Shown here one piece after another: positions 14,678-22,213 of a stretch of 37,088 nucleotides of DNA (positions are counted from its first letter, which is position 1; every line of letters begins with the position of its first letter). The DNA is taken from NCBI GenBank assembly GCA_900548545.1, contig URKX01000023.1, forward strand, positions 1 through 37,088, written 5' to 3'. Both the position numbers and the translations under genes were made by a program. This stretch comes from an uncultured Oscillospiraceae bacterium. Lineage in GTDB: Bacteria; Bacillota; Clostridia; Oscillospirales; Acutalibacteraceae. The notes below the pieces were generated by a model. The model was not told the origin of the DNA. It saw only the letters and a program-made list of their open reading frames with translations, and did no database searches.

Positions 14678-15973
14678 ATGCTCCCCGTGCTTATTTGGGC
14701 TGCCCTGTTCCTGTTGGTTGGGCTGGTGGTTTACAGGTGCCTGGCAGCTTGTGGAGTGGAGCTCCCCTTGCCTGGGAAGGGGGCCGCTCATTTCCAAAGC
14801 GGAAAGGAGCGAGCGCTTTCCTGCCGTGGCGCGGCGGCATGGAAGGTCTTTTTGGCCGCTTTGGGGTTCCGCTTGGGGCTTTTGGCCGTAGGTTTGTTTG
14901 CTGCAATGGTCCTCACAAGTGGGGAAAGCACTTTCCGGGATTGTTTTCAACGTTTTTGCCAGCGTTGGGATGGCTACCACTATGTGCAGCTGGTGGAAAA
15001 AGGCTACACCGGCTATCAAGAGAACGGGCAGCACTTGTTTTTGGTGTTTTTCCCTGGTTTCGTCTGGGGTACCCGTTTGTTGCGCTTGGTGATCCCCGAC
15101 ACCTTGCTAGCCGGTGTGGCCCTCTCCACCCTGTGTGCGGCAGGGGGCAGCTGCTACGTGTATAAGTTGGCGGCCCAGTGCTATAATCCCCGGGTGGCAA
15201 AAGACACCCTGCTTTTCCTGTCTTTGTTTCCCTTTTCCTTCTTTTCGGGGACGATGATGACGGAGGGCTTGTTCCTGCTTACCACCGCCGGCGCCTGCTA
15301 TTACGCCCTACAGGGAAGATGGTTTTTGTTCGGGCTGTTGGGGGTGGGGGCTGCCCTCACCCGGATGACCGGTGTGCTGGTGGTCCTTGTGGGGGCGATG
15401 GAGCTGCTGGAGCGGGAAAAACCCTTGAAGGCTCCCGTGGGAAACTCCTTGCGCAGGTGCTGGAAAGGTATATTGGCGAGGCTGCCCTTTGTGCTGATGC
15501 CCCTTTTGGGCACCGGCTGTTACCTGCTGCTCAACCAGGTGGTGGACGGCGACCCCTTTGCCTTTATCACCCACCAGGAACATTGGTACCAAGGGTTCCA
15601 GTGGATGCCCTTTGTAGTGGAATATATGTTCCGTAACTTCGTGGGAAATATGGGTAATTCCTTTGGATGGTCCACCTGGTTCCCGGCGCTGGCACTGTTT
15701 GGGATGTTTTTGGCCCTGCTGTTTTGGGCGGCCTGTAAAAAATGCCACCGGGCCAGCTTGCTGGTATACGGCGGGGCTTATTTTGTAGCCACATACTCGC
15801 TTTCGTGGCTGCTCAGTGCTGGGCGGTACCTTTCCTGCTGCTTTGCATTGTTTTTGTTTTTTGCAAAATTCACGGAAAAACGGCCGGTTTTCCGGGACGG
15901 GATCCTGGCGGGTGAAGCATTGCTTTTGGGCGTCACCCTTTGCGGGTATCTCAATGGAGCTCAAATTATGTAA
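14678..15973 (+). CDS. PIG-V-like mannosyltransferase-family membrane protein (GT-C fold)
   Basis: Polytopic membrane protein of 431 residues with roughly ten hydrophobic segments. The region after the second segment, RWDGYHYVQLVEKGY followed by FFPGFVWGTRLL, resembles the first-loop motif of PIG-V/GPI mannosyltransferase 2-like proteins; SLFPFSFFSGTMMTEGLFLL also fits that family. GT-C enzymes use lipid-linked sugars on the outer membrane face, so it may decorate an envelope glycan or glycolipid; the acceptor is unknown. ATG 14678 follows AAAGGAGG (14663-14670) by 7 nt. It is a single-gene unit, convergent with araC. Confidence 0.75.
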   Translation: MLPVLIWAALFLLVGLVVYRCLAACGVELPLPGKGAAHFQSGKERALSCRGAAAWKVFLAALGFRLGLLAVGLFAAMVLTSGESTFRDCFQRFCQRWDGYHYVQLVEKGYTGYQENGQHLFLVFFPGFVWGTRLLRLVIPDTLLAGVALSTLCAAGGSCYVYKLAAQCYNPRVAKDTLLFLSLFPFSFFSGTMMTEGLFLLTTAGACYYALQGRWFLFGLLGVGAALTRMTGVLVVLVGAMELLEREKPLKAPVGNSLRRCWKGILARLPFVLMPLLGTGCYLLLNQVVDGDPFAFITHQEHWYQGFQWMPFVVEYMFRNFVGNMGNSFGWSTWFPALALFGMFLALLFWAACKKCHRASLLVYGGAYFVATYSLSWLLSAGRYLSCCFALFLFFAKFTEKRPVFRDGILAGEALLLGVTLCGYLNGAQIM

Positions 15974-16013
15974 ATAAAATGGGGGTCTCTTCCGTGAATA
16001 CAGTATCTGCCGG

Positions 16014-16838
16014 TCAGTGGGCAGCGGGATAGGCATCCTGATACTGGGAAGGCGTCATGCCGGTTTTGCGTTTAAACACCTTCAAGAAGTAGAAATAGTC
16101 CTCAAACCCGCAAGCTGCACTGGTTTCGGAGATGGTGTAGCCGGAACTGAGCATGCGCTTTGCCTGGTCCACTCGCAGGATCCCCTGCATTTGCTTGATC
16201 GTCACGCCGTACACTGCTTGGAAGACAGAATTCAGGTGGCGGTAAGTCATTCCAAAGGCAGCGGCGTAGTCCTGATTTTGCAGCTGCTGGCTTTTGTTGT
16301 TGTCAATGTATTGCAGAATCCGGAGGGCCGTCCTGTTTTCCCGCTTGGACCACAGCTTCTTTTTTTGCATGGCCAAGCTGAGTTGGTACAAGATCGCCTG
16401 GATTTGGGAGGAGAGAAAATTTTCGCTGAAAAAGGGTGGGGCCCGGTGGCAAGCCGCGTACTCCATCAGGTCGAAGCAGGGGAGCTCCAGAGGGACCTGC
16501 CCCCACAGGGGCAGCAGGATGTGACCTGAGTCGAGCTCCGACGGCGGCGGGATCTCAGCCCCCTCTGCCTGGAAATGGGCAAAATACGCCTCGTGTTCAT
16601 CATACCGAAGCCCGCAATGCCGTACATGGGGCGGCAGCAGGAAAAATTCGCCGCCGTGAACCACATGGTCCTCCCCATAGATGCGGAAGGTCCGTGTCCC
16701 GCTGATCATCAGCACCAGAACCCACTGGGCCATCACCCGGTCCGGGTGTACGTTCCCCCCGCTGAATTTGTCCACGATTTCCACATGGATATCCCCTGTC
16801 AGGCGGAACCACCGGGGAATCTGTTGTCCGGTATCCAT
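16014..16838 (-). CDS. AraC-family transcriptional regulator
   Basis: Protein of 274 residues from ATG 16838; TTG 16862 is an in-frame alternative but overlaps the AAAGGAG ribosome site. The N-terminal half is a cupin-like sensor (VHGGEFFLLPPHVRHCGLRY). The C-terminal hundred residues form two helix-turn-helix motifs, including QAKRMLSSGYTISETSAACG and FEDYFYFLKVFKRKTGMTPS, the AraC signature. It is divergent from the Gfo/Idh/MocA oxidoreductase, and the gap contains an 18+18-bp palindrome, so it most likely regulates that gene in response to a sugar. Confidence 0.92.
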   Translation of the reverse strand: MDTGQQIPRWFRLTGDIHVEIVDKFSGGNVHPDRVMAQWVLVLMISGTRTFRIYGEDHVVHGGEFFLLPPHVRHCGLRYDEHEAYFAHFQAEGAEIPPPSELDSGHILLPLWGQVPLELPCFDLMEYAACHRAPPFFSENFLSSQIQAILYQLSLAMQKKKLWSKRENRTALRILQYIDNNKSQQLQNQDYAAAFGMTYRHLNSVFQAVYGVTIKQMQGILRVDQAKRMLSSGYTISETSAACGFEDYFYFLKVFKRKTGMTPSQYQDAYPAAH

Positions 16839-16906
16839 AGATGCCGCACGCTCCTTTCTCAAAGGGCCAATTTCGTGTTAGGTTGCACTGAGGAGAAAAC
16901 TCAGGT

Positions 16907-16944
16907 AGGTATATGGAATAAATGTCCATTTATTCCATATACCT
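16907..16944. repeat. 38-bp palindrome, probable AraC operator
   Basis: AGGTATATGGAATAAATG (16907-16924) and its exact reverse complement (16927-16944) flank a 2-nt centre. It lies in the divergent gap 13 bp upstream of the -35 box of the oxidoreductase promoter, an activator position. It lacks a T-tract and is AT-rich, so it is not a terminator. Confidence 0.7.
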
Positions 16945-16957
16945 TTTGTTCCCTCCA

Positions 16958-16986
16958 TAGACTTTTCCCCAGGGGCGCGGTATGAT
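16958..16986 (+). promoter_or_regulatory. Promoter of the Gfo/Idh/MocA gene
   Basis: TAGACT at 16958-16963, 17-bp spacer, TATGAT at 16981-16986. The -35 box is imperfect, which suits activation from the palindrome just upstream. Confidence 0.65.
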
Positions 16987-17016
16987 GCTGCCAAAGCACC
17001 CAAGGAGGGATACACA

Positions 17017-18174
17017 ATGAAAAACGGAAAGCTCAGAGTGGCGCTGGTAGGCGTTTCCTTCGGCGCAGAATTTGTACCCATCTACCTGAAACATCCAGAT
17101 GTGGATTCTCTGGTACTGGTGGATACCGACCAGGCGCAGCTGGACAAGATCGGCGACAAGTTCCTGTTAGAAGAGCGGTTGACAGACTTCGACGCCATGC
17201 TGGCGGACGAGACCATCGACGCGGTCCATCTGGTGACGCCCCCGGCTACCCACGCCCCCCTGTCTGTGAAGGCATTGAATGCGGGCAAGCACTGCGCCTG
17301 TACCATACCTATGGGAATGAGTATCGACGAACTGCACCAGGTCATCGAGGCCCGAAAAAAAAGCGGGAAGCACTATATGTTCATGGAGACTTCCGTCTAT
17401 GGGCGGGAATTCCTGTATGTGAAGGACCTTTATGAAAAAGGGGAGCTGGGCAGGATCCAATTTATGCGCTGTGCCCACTACCAGGACATGGAAGGCTGGC
17501 CGAAGTACTGGCTGGGTTTCCCGCCCCTGATGCACCCTACCCACGCGGTGGCCCCCTGCCTGATGCTGCTGGGCAAGCGCCCAGAGACCGTGTACTGCAA
17601 GGGCTCCGGCAAGGTGCGCAAAGAAGTGGAAGAGCCCTACGGCTGCCCCTTCGCCTTCGAGTCGGCCCTAATCTCCCTAAAGGACAGCGATGTGGGCATC
17701 GAAATGGCCCGCTTCCTCTATCATGTGGCCCGTGGCTACACAGAGAGCTTCAACATTTACGGCGAACGGAAGAGCTTTGAATGGCAGCAGCTGGAATCTG
17801 AGCGTCCGGTGCTGTTTTCCATGGCTTTCGACCCCAACGCGGAGCACGTGATGAATGACTACGGCCGGGGAGGCCTGGTGACGGAGGAACGCGTTCAGAT
17901 CCCTGACTACGCGGACCGCCTGCCCGCGGAGATCGGGCGCTTTACCCGGCAAACGGTGTATGATGACAGCAACCCTCATCTGGCGTTCCTCCAGGGGGGT
18001 GGCCACGGGGGTTCCCATCCCCACTTGGTTCATGAGTTTGTCCGCAGCATCCTGGAGGACCGGGATCCGGTCCCCAGCGACATTGACGGTGCTTACTGGA
18101 CCGGCGTAGGTATCTGTGCCCATCAGTCCGCTATGGAGGGCGGCGTGGTAAAGCGCATACCTGTTTTCGAATAA
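17017..18174 (+). CDS. Gfo/Idh/MocA-family oxidoreductase
   Basis: Soluble NAD(P)-dependent sugar oxidoreductase of 385 residues. It has an N-terminal Rossmann domain (KLRVALVGVSFGAEFVPIYL, with GVSFGA in place of the usual GxGxxG, and the acidic strand end LVLVDTDQ). The conserved VTPPATHAPLSVKALNAGKH follows, and EKP is replaced by IPMGMS. The C-terminal domain spans about 125-385. Members oxidise or epimerise sugars, inositols or sugar acids. The lost glycine pattern and the missing EKP lysine suggest an atypical subfamily. AAGGAGG (17002-17008) lies 8 nt before the ATG. The divergent AraC gene is its likely regulator; two strong hairpins end the unit. Confidence 0.88.
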   Translation: MKNGKLRVALVGVSFGAEFVPIYLKHPDVDSLVLVDTDQAQLDKIGDKFLLEERLTDFDAMLADETIDAVHLVTPPATHAPLSVKALNAGKHCACTIPMGMSIDELHQVIEARKKSGKHYMFMETSVYGREFLYVKDLYEKGELGRIQFMRCAHYQDMEGWPKYWLGFPPLMHPTHAVAPCLMLLGKRPETVYCKGSGKVRKEVEEPYGCPFAFESALISLKDSDVGIEMARFLYHVARGYTESFNIYGERKSFEWQQLESERPVLFSMAFDPNAEHVMNDYGRGGLVTEERVQIPDYADRLPAEIGRFTRQTVYDDSNPHLAFLQGGGHGGSHPHLVHEFVRSILEDRDPVPSDIDGAYWTGVGICAHQSAMEGGVVKRIPVFE

Positions 18175-18218
18175 AAAGCCTAGCAAAAAATCCATAAGAT
18201 TACAATCTACCATTGGTT

Positions 18219-18268
18219 GAGAGGGCTCTGGGGAGGAGAGCGCCCGGGATGGGCGCAGGAGCCCTCTC
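18219..18268 (+). repeat. Nested GC-rich hairpin
   Basis: Outer 10-bp perfect stem GAGAGGGCTC (18219-18228) with GAGCCCTCTC (18259-18268) encloses a second perfect stem GCGCCC/GGGCGC (18240-18245 with 18251-18256). No T-tract follows. It sits between the oxidoreductase stop and the terminator and may protect the mRNA 3' end. Confidence 0.55.
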
Positions 18269-18279
18269 CACATAAGAGA

Positions 18280-18312
18280 AAGGTCGGGAGCAGCCCCGGC
18301 CTTTTCCTTTTT
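18280..18312 (+). terminator. Terminator after the Gfo/Idh/MocA gene
   Basis: Stem AAGGTCGGG/CCCGGCCTT (18280-18288 with 18295-18303, one G-T pair) followed by a T-rich stretch. Confidence 0.75.
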
Positions 18313-18386
18313 CCCGCCGGATAGGGGGAAGGTTTATTAAATCTTGTCCGTTTTTTTACGGCTTGGAACACTCTACCAGCAGTCGG

Positions 18387-18415
18387 TTGCTGGCGCGAGT
18401 GGACTATGTTATGCT
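18387..18415 (+). promoter_or_regulatory. Promoter of the XRE-GH51 gene
   Basis: TTGCTG at 18387-18392, 17-bp spacer, TATGCT at 18410-18415, 29 bp before the start codon. The fused XRE domain could act here, but no clear operator dyad stands out. Confidence 0.6.
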
Positions 18416-18444
18416 AAAGAAAATTTCTTTTGGGAGGAAAATCT

Positions 18445-20544
18445 ATGAACTTATCACAAATTGGGCGATTTATCAGCCAGCGCAGGGCGGCTCTGGGGCT
18501 TACTCAAGCACAATTGGCCCAGAGGCTGGATGTGACGGACAAAGCAGTTTCCAAGTGGGAACGGGGCAAAAGCCTGCCTGATACGGCGCTTCTCAGCCGC
18601 GTGGCCGCGGAGCTGCGGGTCAGCGTGGTGGAGCTCCTCAGCGGCGAGGCCATGAACGTGGCCCGCAGCAGCAATTTGTACGAGGCCGATGGCTGGGAAG
18701 GGGAAGCCGCTCAGGCTACGCCCATCATCCTGCGGCGGGAAGCCCCGGCCGACCTGCTGGTTTCGCCTTATCTTTTTGGCAGCAACCTGGAGCACACCCG
18801 TTCCTGCCTGTATACGGGCTTGTCCGCCCAGATGGTGCGCAACCGGAAGTTTGCCGGGAAGCCCACCGCCTGCGAGGGCTGCGCGATGGAATGGTTCCCC
18901 TTGGGGAACCGGGCGGTATTTACCCTGGGCGAGCCCTACACCCGCCACGGGGAGGGTTACCACATGAAACGGACCACGGAATGCAATTCCGTCAGCGTCT
19001 TCAATCCTTTCCAGGGGGAAGCTGCCGGCATGGGCCAGCATGGTATCGCTATATCCCAAGGACAGCCGTATCTGTTCGGAATGGTGGTTAAAACCCAGGG
19101 GCCGGTGGAGTTTACGGTTTCTTTGACAGACCGGGCCGGGAAGGACGTCTATTGCCGCGCCACATTCGCAGGGGAGGGGGCCGATTGGACCCGTTTTGAA
19201 GTGGAACTTACCTCCCGGGCCGCGGATCCCGACGCCGACCTGCGGATCTGTTGGGAAGATGCGGGCCATGTCTGTGTGGGGGCCATCTCCCTGCTTCCCA
19301 AGGACCACTTCCACGGGATGCGCCGCGATGTGGTGGAAGCCATGAAAGAACTGGGCCTCCAGGTGCTGCGTTGGCCGGGTGGGAATTTTGCCGGAGAGTT
19401 TAATTGGATGGACGGCCTTCTGCCCGTGGATATGCGCGCCCCCTTCCAGTCCTATTTGGGTTTGGAGACTCAGCCCCACACCATGGGCTATGATTACAGC
19501 GAGATCAATACGGATGATTTTATCGCCCTGTGCCGGGAAATCGGCGCCGAGCCGTTTATCACCATCAACCCCTGTTGGAATACGCCGGAAGAGAATGCTG
19601 CCTGGGTGGAGTATTGCAATGGCGGCTCTTCCACCCCCTACGGGAAGCTGCGGGCCCAGAGAGGCCACCAAGATCCTTACAATGTGCAGCTTTGGTCCTT
19701 GGGCAACGAATTCGGTTATGGCCACATGGAGGGCGACAACACCCCCGGTGGGTACTGCCAGGTTGCCCTGGAAAACGGCAAGAAAATGCTGGAGGCATCT
19801 CCCAACCTCAGCCTGTGCTCCTCGGGGCCCTATCCCAATAAGGAATGGTCGGAGCTTTCCGCCAAGCCCCTGGCGGGGATCTCCCAGATGATCTCCCAGC
19901 ACTATTACGGCTATGACCCCCATTACACTGACCTTGCCACTGTAGAGGAAGAGTATAACCGGTGCCTGGCCTCCATTCCCCGGATGCGGGAATTGATCCA
20001 TCAGTCCCGGCAATGGTTGGAGCCTGCTATGCGTATCTCCATGGACGAGTGGAACGTATGGTACGCTTGGTACCGCCCCTCCAGTGTTACCGACGGCATT
20101 TATGCTGCCCTGGCCCTGCATATGCTGATGGAAGAAGCAGAGAAAAGCGGGATTGCTCTTGCGTGCCACTTTCAGGCTGTCAACGAGGGGATGCTGCGCG
20201 TGAAACCGGACAATGTGAGCATGACGGCCCAAGGCCAGGTGTTCTCCCGGATGCACCACTGGCACATGGGCAACCGCCTGTGCTCTGCGTCTCAAGAGGC
20301 TGTTGTCACCGTGGACCGGGAGGGCCGGGTGTCCGCCACCGTGGTCAATGCCGCGTTCCGCAGCGGTAAGCCGGTGGACTTCTCTTCCTTTGGGCCTTGC
20401 AGTGAGGCAGTGCTCTTCTCCAGCGAAACCGTGCTGCCGCCCTCTGAATTCACAGTGACAGATGTATTGGAGCAGGCCGCAGGCGGCACCTTCCAGATGC
20501 CGCCCCACAGCGTTTTGTTTTTGCGGTTCCCCAGCATAGATTAA
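18445..20544 (+). CDS. XRE helix-turn-helix domain fused to GH51 alpha-L-arabinofuranosidase
   Basis: Single 699-residue polypeptide. Residues 4-62 are an XRE/Cro-type DNA-binding domain (RFISQRRAALGLTQAQLAQR, then VTDKAVSKWERGKSLPD). After a linker of about 35 residues comes a full GH51-like enzyme. The acid/base Glu422 lies in WSLGNEFGYG and the nucleophile Glu535 in ISMDEWNVWY, so both catalytic residues are present. GH51 enzymes release terminal L-arabinofuranose from arabinan, arabinoxylan or pectin side chains. GGGAGG at 18432-18437 is 7 nt before ATG 18445, so the DNA-binding part is translated and no second ribosome site is evident at the domain junction. No signal peptide: a cytoplasmic, possibly DNA-bound enzyme. 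Whether it is sensor, repressor or enzyme is inference. Confidence 0.92.
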   Translation: MNLSQIGRFISQRRAALGLTQAQLAQRLDVTDKAVSKWERGKSLPDTALLSRVAAELRVSVVELLSGEAMNVARSSNLYEADGWEGEAAQATPIILRREAPADLLVSPYLFGSNLEHTRSCLYTGLSAQMVRNRKFAGKPTACEGCAMEWFPLGNRAVFTLGEPYTRHGEGYHMKRTTECNSVSVFNPFQGEAAGMGQHGIAISQGQPYLFGMVVKTQGPVEFTVSLTDRAGKDVYCRATFAGEGADWTRFEVELTSRAADPDADLRICWEDAGHVCVGAISLLPKDHFHGMRRDVVEAMKELGLQVLRWPGGNFAGEFNWMDGLLPVDMRAPFQSYLGLETQPHTMGYDYSEINTDDFIALCREIGAEPFITINPCWNTPEENAAWVEYCNGGSSTPYGKLRAQRGHQDPYNVQLWSLGNEFGYGHMEGDNTPGGYCQVALENGKKMLEASPNLSLCSSGPYPNKEWSELSAKPLAGISQMISQHYYGYDPHYTDLATVEEEYNRCLASIPRMRELIHQSRQWLEPAMRISMDEWNVWYAWYRPSSVTDGIYAALALHMLMEEAEKSGIALACHFQAVNEGMLRVKPDNVSMTAQGQVFSRMHHWHMGNRLCSASQEAVVTVDREGRVSATVVNAAFRSGKPVDFSSFGPCSEAVLFSSETVLPPSEFTVTDVLEQAAGGTFQMPPHSVLFLRFPSID

Positions 20545-20720
20545 GTAAGAAAAGCCGGAAATGAAGAGTGGGGTATTATGTTTTTACCAATAAAATTTTT
20601 AAAAAACGTAATTTTGTAGGAATAAAAGAAAAAATTGTCTGTTCTCAACGCTATGCAAACATGATATCCTATAATCAAATCCATTAAGGAAACCCCATTA
20701 TTTAGGGAGGAGCTGAAAAA
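20545..20720 (+). promoter_or_regulatory. AT-rich regulatory region of the beta-helix hydrolase gene
   Basis: TATAAT at 20670-20675 with a poor -35 region (AACGCT, 20647-20652), suggesting activator dependence. An A/T-run stretch at 20596-20620 (TTTTTAAAAAA ... AATTTTGTAGG) lies upstream and resembles stretches before the GH3 and ABC genes. GGGAGG precedes ATG 20721. Confidence 0.45.
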
Positions 20721-22091
20721 ATGGCTGTACGTTATAATCCCAATCCTGCAAGGATTACAGAGCCGTTATATCAAGTTGAGGAACTGGAAAAATCTCCTTT
20801 GTATACGGTGCTCAGCGGCGGCAAAGAACTGACAGTTTATCACACCGATAGCTTCGACTATGTAATCCCGGTTGTGGACGACGATTCCCCGCTGGATTTT
20901 CAGGTAAAAGTGTCTAAGGATTTTCAAAAGGCGGTTTTCCGTCCTGCCAAGACCAATGTCCAGGCACAGGTTTCTGGCCGGGAACTCCGATTCCAGCTGA
21001 AAAAGCCCGGGAAAATTACCTTGGAGCTGGATGATGATCTGAAGACACCCCTGTTCATCCTGTGCACAAAGCGTGTCCCTAAACCCGAAAAAGTGGACCA
21101 TCTCTTTGAAAGCGGAAAAGTTTACAATGTCGGTACCTTAGAGGTTAAGGCTGGAGAGACTGTCTACCTGGAAGAGGGCAGTATTGTCTGCGGTTGCGTG
21201 AGCGCTCTCTTCGCTCACGGCATGAAGATCTTGGGAAATGGCATCCTAAATGGCTGTGTGTGGCATCCGAAAGATGAAAACGGCGGCGGGAGGCCCATGA
21301 TCCGAATGGTATTTTGCAACGATGCAAAGATCCAGGGTATCACCATGGTGGATGGCGGCTCGTGGCATATGGTCCCAGGTGCCTGCCGGAACCTGGAGAT
21401 CGAGGACGTAAACATTATGTCCCGGGTCTGCACCGGCGACGGTATTGACATTGTAGGCTGTGAAGATGTGACCCTGCGGGATTCTTTCATCCGCGCCTCG
21501 GATGACTGTGTGTGTATCAAGGCGGCAAGCTATCCCGATCCCGCCGCCAACCGGAATGTGAAGAATATTCTGGTGGAGCACTGCGTTTTGTGGAACGCCG
21601 AGCCTGGCAACGCTGTGGAGATCGGCTATGAAGTGCGCTGCGATGAGATCAGTGATATCACCTTCCGGGACCTGGATATTGTCCATTGCCAGTATGAGGG
21701 TAACCAGTCAGGCGGCGTGCTGACCATCCACAATGCGGACCGTGCCTACATCCACAATATCGTGTACGAGGATATCCGCGTGGAAGATGCCCAGGAAAAA
21801 TTTATCGACATTAAGGTGTTGGATTCCAAATATTCTCTGGACCGCAGCCGCGGCCGTGTGGAAGATATCTTTTTCCGCAACATTGAGATTTTGAACGGGA
21901 ATTTCCCCGTTTCTATCGTTCGAGGTTTCGAGATGCACACGGAGATGAGCCGGCCCCAAAATATCCATTTTGACAATGTAGTGGTTTTAGGCGAACAAAT
22001 CAATTCCCCCAGTGACCTGCATATGGTGGTGGAATTGTCCAACGACATTTGGTTTAATGGCAAGGATCGTGTAAAAAGGAATCCTTTCTAA
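20721..22091 (+). CDS. GH28/GH49-like right-handed beta-helix glycoside hydrolase
   Basis: Protein of 456 residues. An N-terminal beta-sandwich-like part (about 1-125) precedes a parallel beta-helix (about 130-440). The segment CTGDGIDIVGCEDVTLRDSF followed by SDDCVCIKA matches the NTDG and DD catalytic motifs of polygalacturonase-like enzymes, with TGDG in place of NTDG. The downstream GHG and RIK motifs of true GH28 enzymes are not clear; GNAVEIGYE sits near where GHG is expected. It is thus a GH28/GH49-clan relative of uncertain substrate, plausibly pectic or dextran-like. No signal peptide is seen. It lies between XRE-GH51 and the two-component regulator. Confidence 0.75.
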   Translation: MAVRYNPNPARITEPLYQVEELEKSPLYTVLSGGKELTVYHTDSFDYVIPVVDDDSPLDFQVKVSKDFQKAVFRPAKTNVQAQVSGRELRFQLKKPGKITLELDDDLKTPLFILCTKRVPKPEKVDHLFESGKVYNVGTLEVKAGETVYLEEGSIVCGCVSALFAHGMKILGNGILNGCVWHPKDENGGGRPMIRMVFCNDAKIQGITMVDGGSWHMVPGACRNLEIEDVNIMSRVCTGDGIDIVGCEDVTLRDSFIRASDDCVCIKAASYPDPAANRNVKNILVEHCVLWNAEPGNAVEIGYEVRCDEISDITFRDLDIVHCQYEGNQSGGVLTIHNADRAYIHNIVYEDIRVEDAQEKFIDIKVLDSKYSLDRSRGRVEDIFFRNIEILNGNFPVSIVRGFEMHTEMSRPQNIHFDNVVVLGEQINSPSDLHMVVELSNDIWFNGKDRVKRNPF

Positions 22092-22130
22092 TGGATATGC
22101 AGGGATTCTGATAGATAGGTGACAAAGGCG

Positions 22131-22163
22131 AAACATCAGGAGGAAGACCTCTTGGTGTTTTGT
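22131..22163 (+). terminator. Terminator after the beta-helix hydrolase
   Basis: 13-bp stem with two G-T pairs (22131-22143 with 22148-22160), a 4-nt AAGA loop and a T-rich tail. Confidence 0.6.
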
Positions 22164-22213
22164 CTTACTTTGGCATATGTTATTTTGAGGATGGCGGGAA
22201 AGGATGAAAGCTT

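Noticed and set aside
18454..20508. 684-codon open frame antisense to the XRE-GH51 gene
   Set aside because: It mirrors a GC-rich coding gene, contains no recognisable domain and has no ribosome site; long antisense frames are expected from this codon use.
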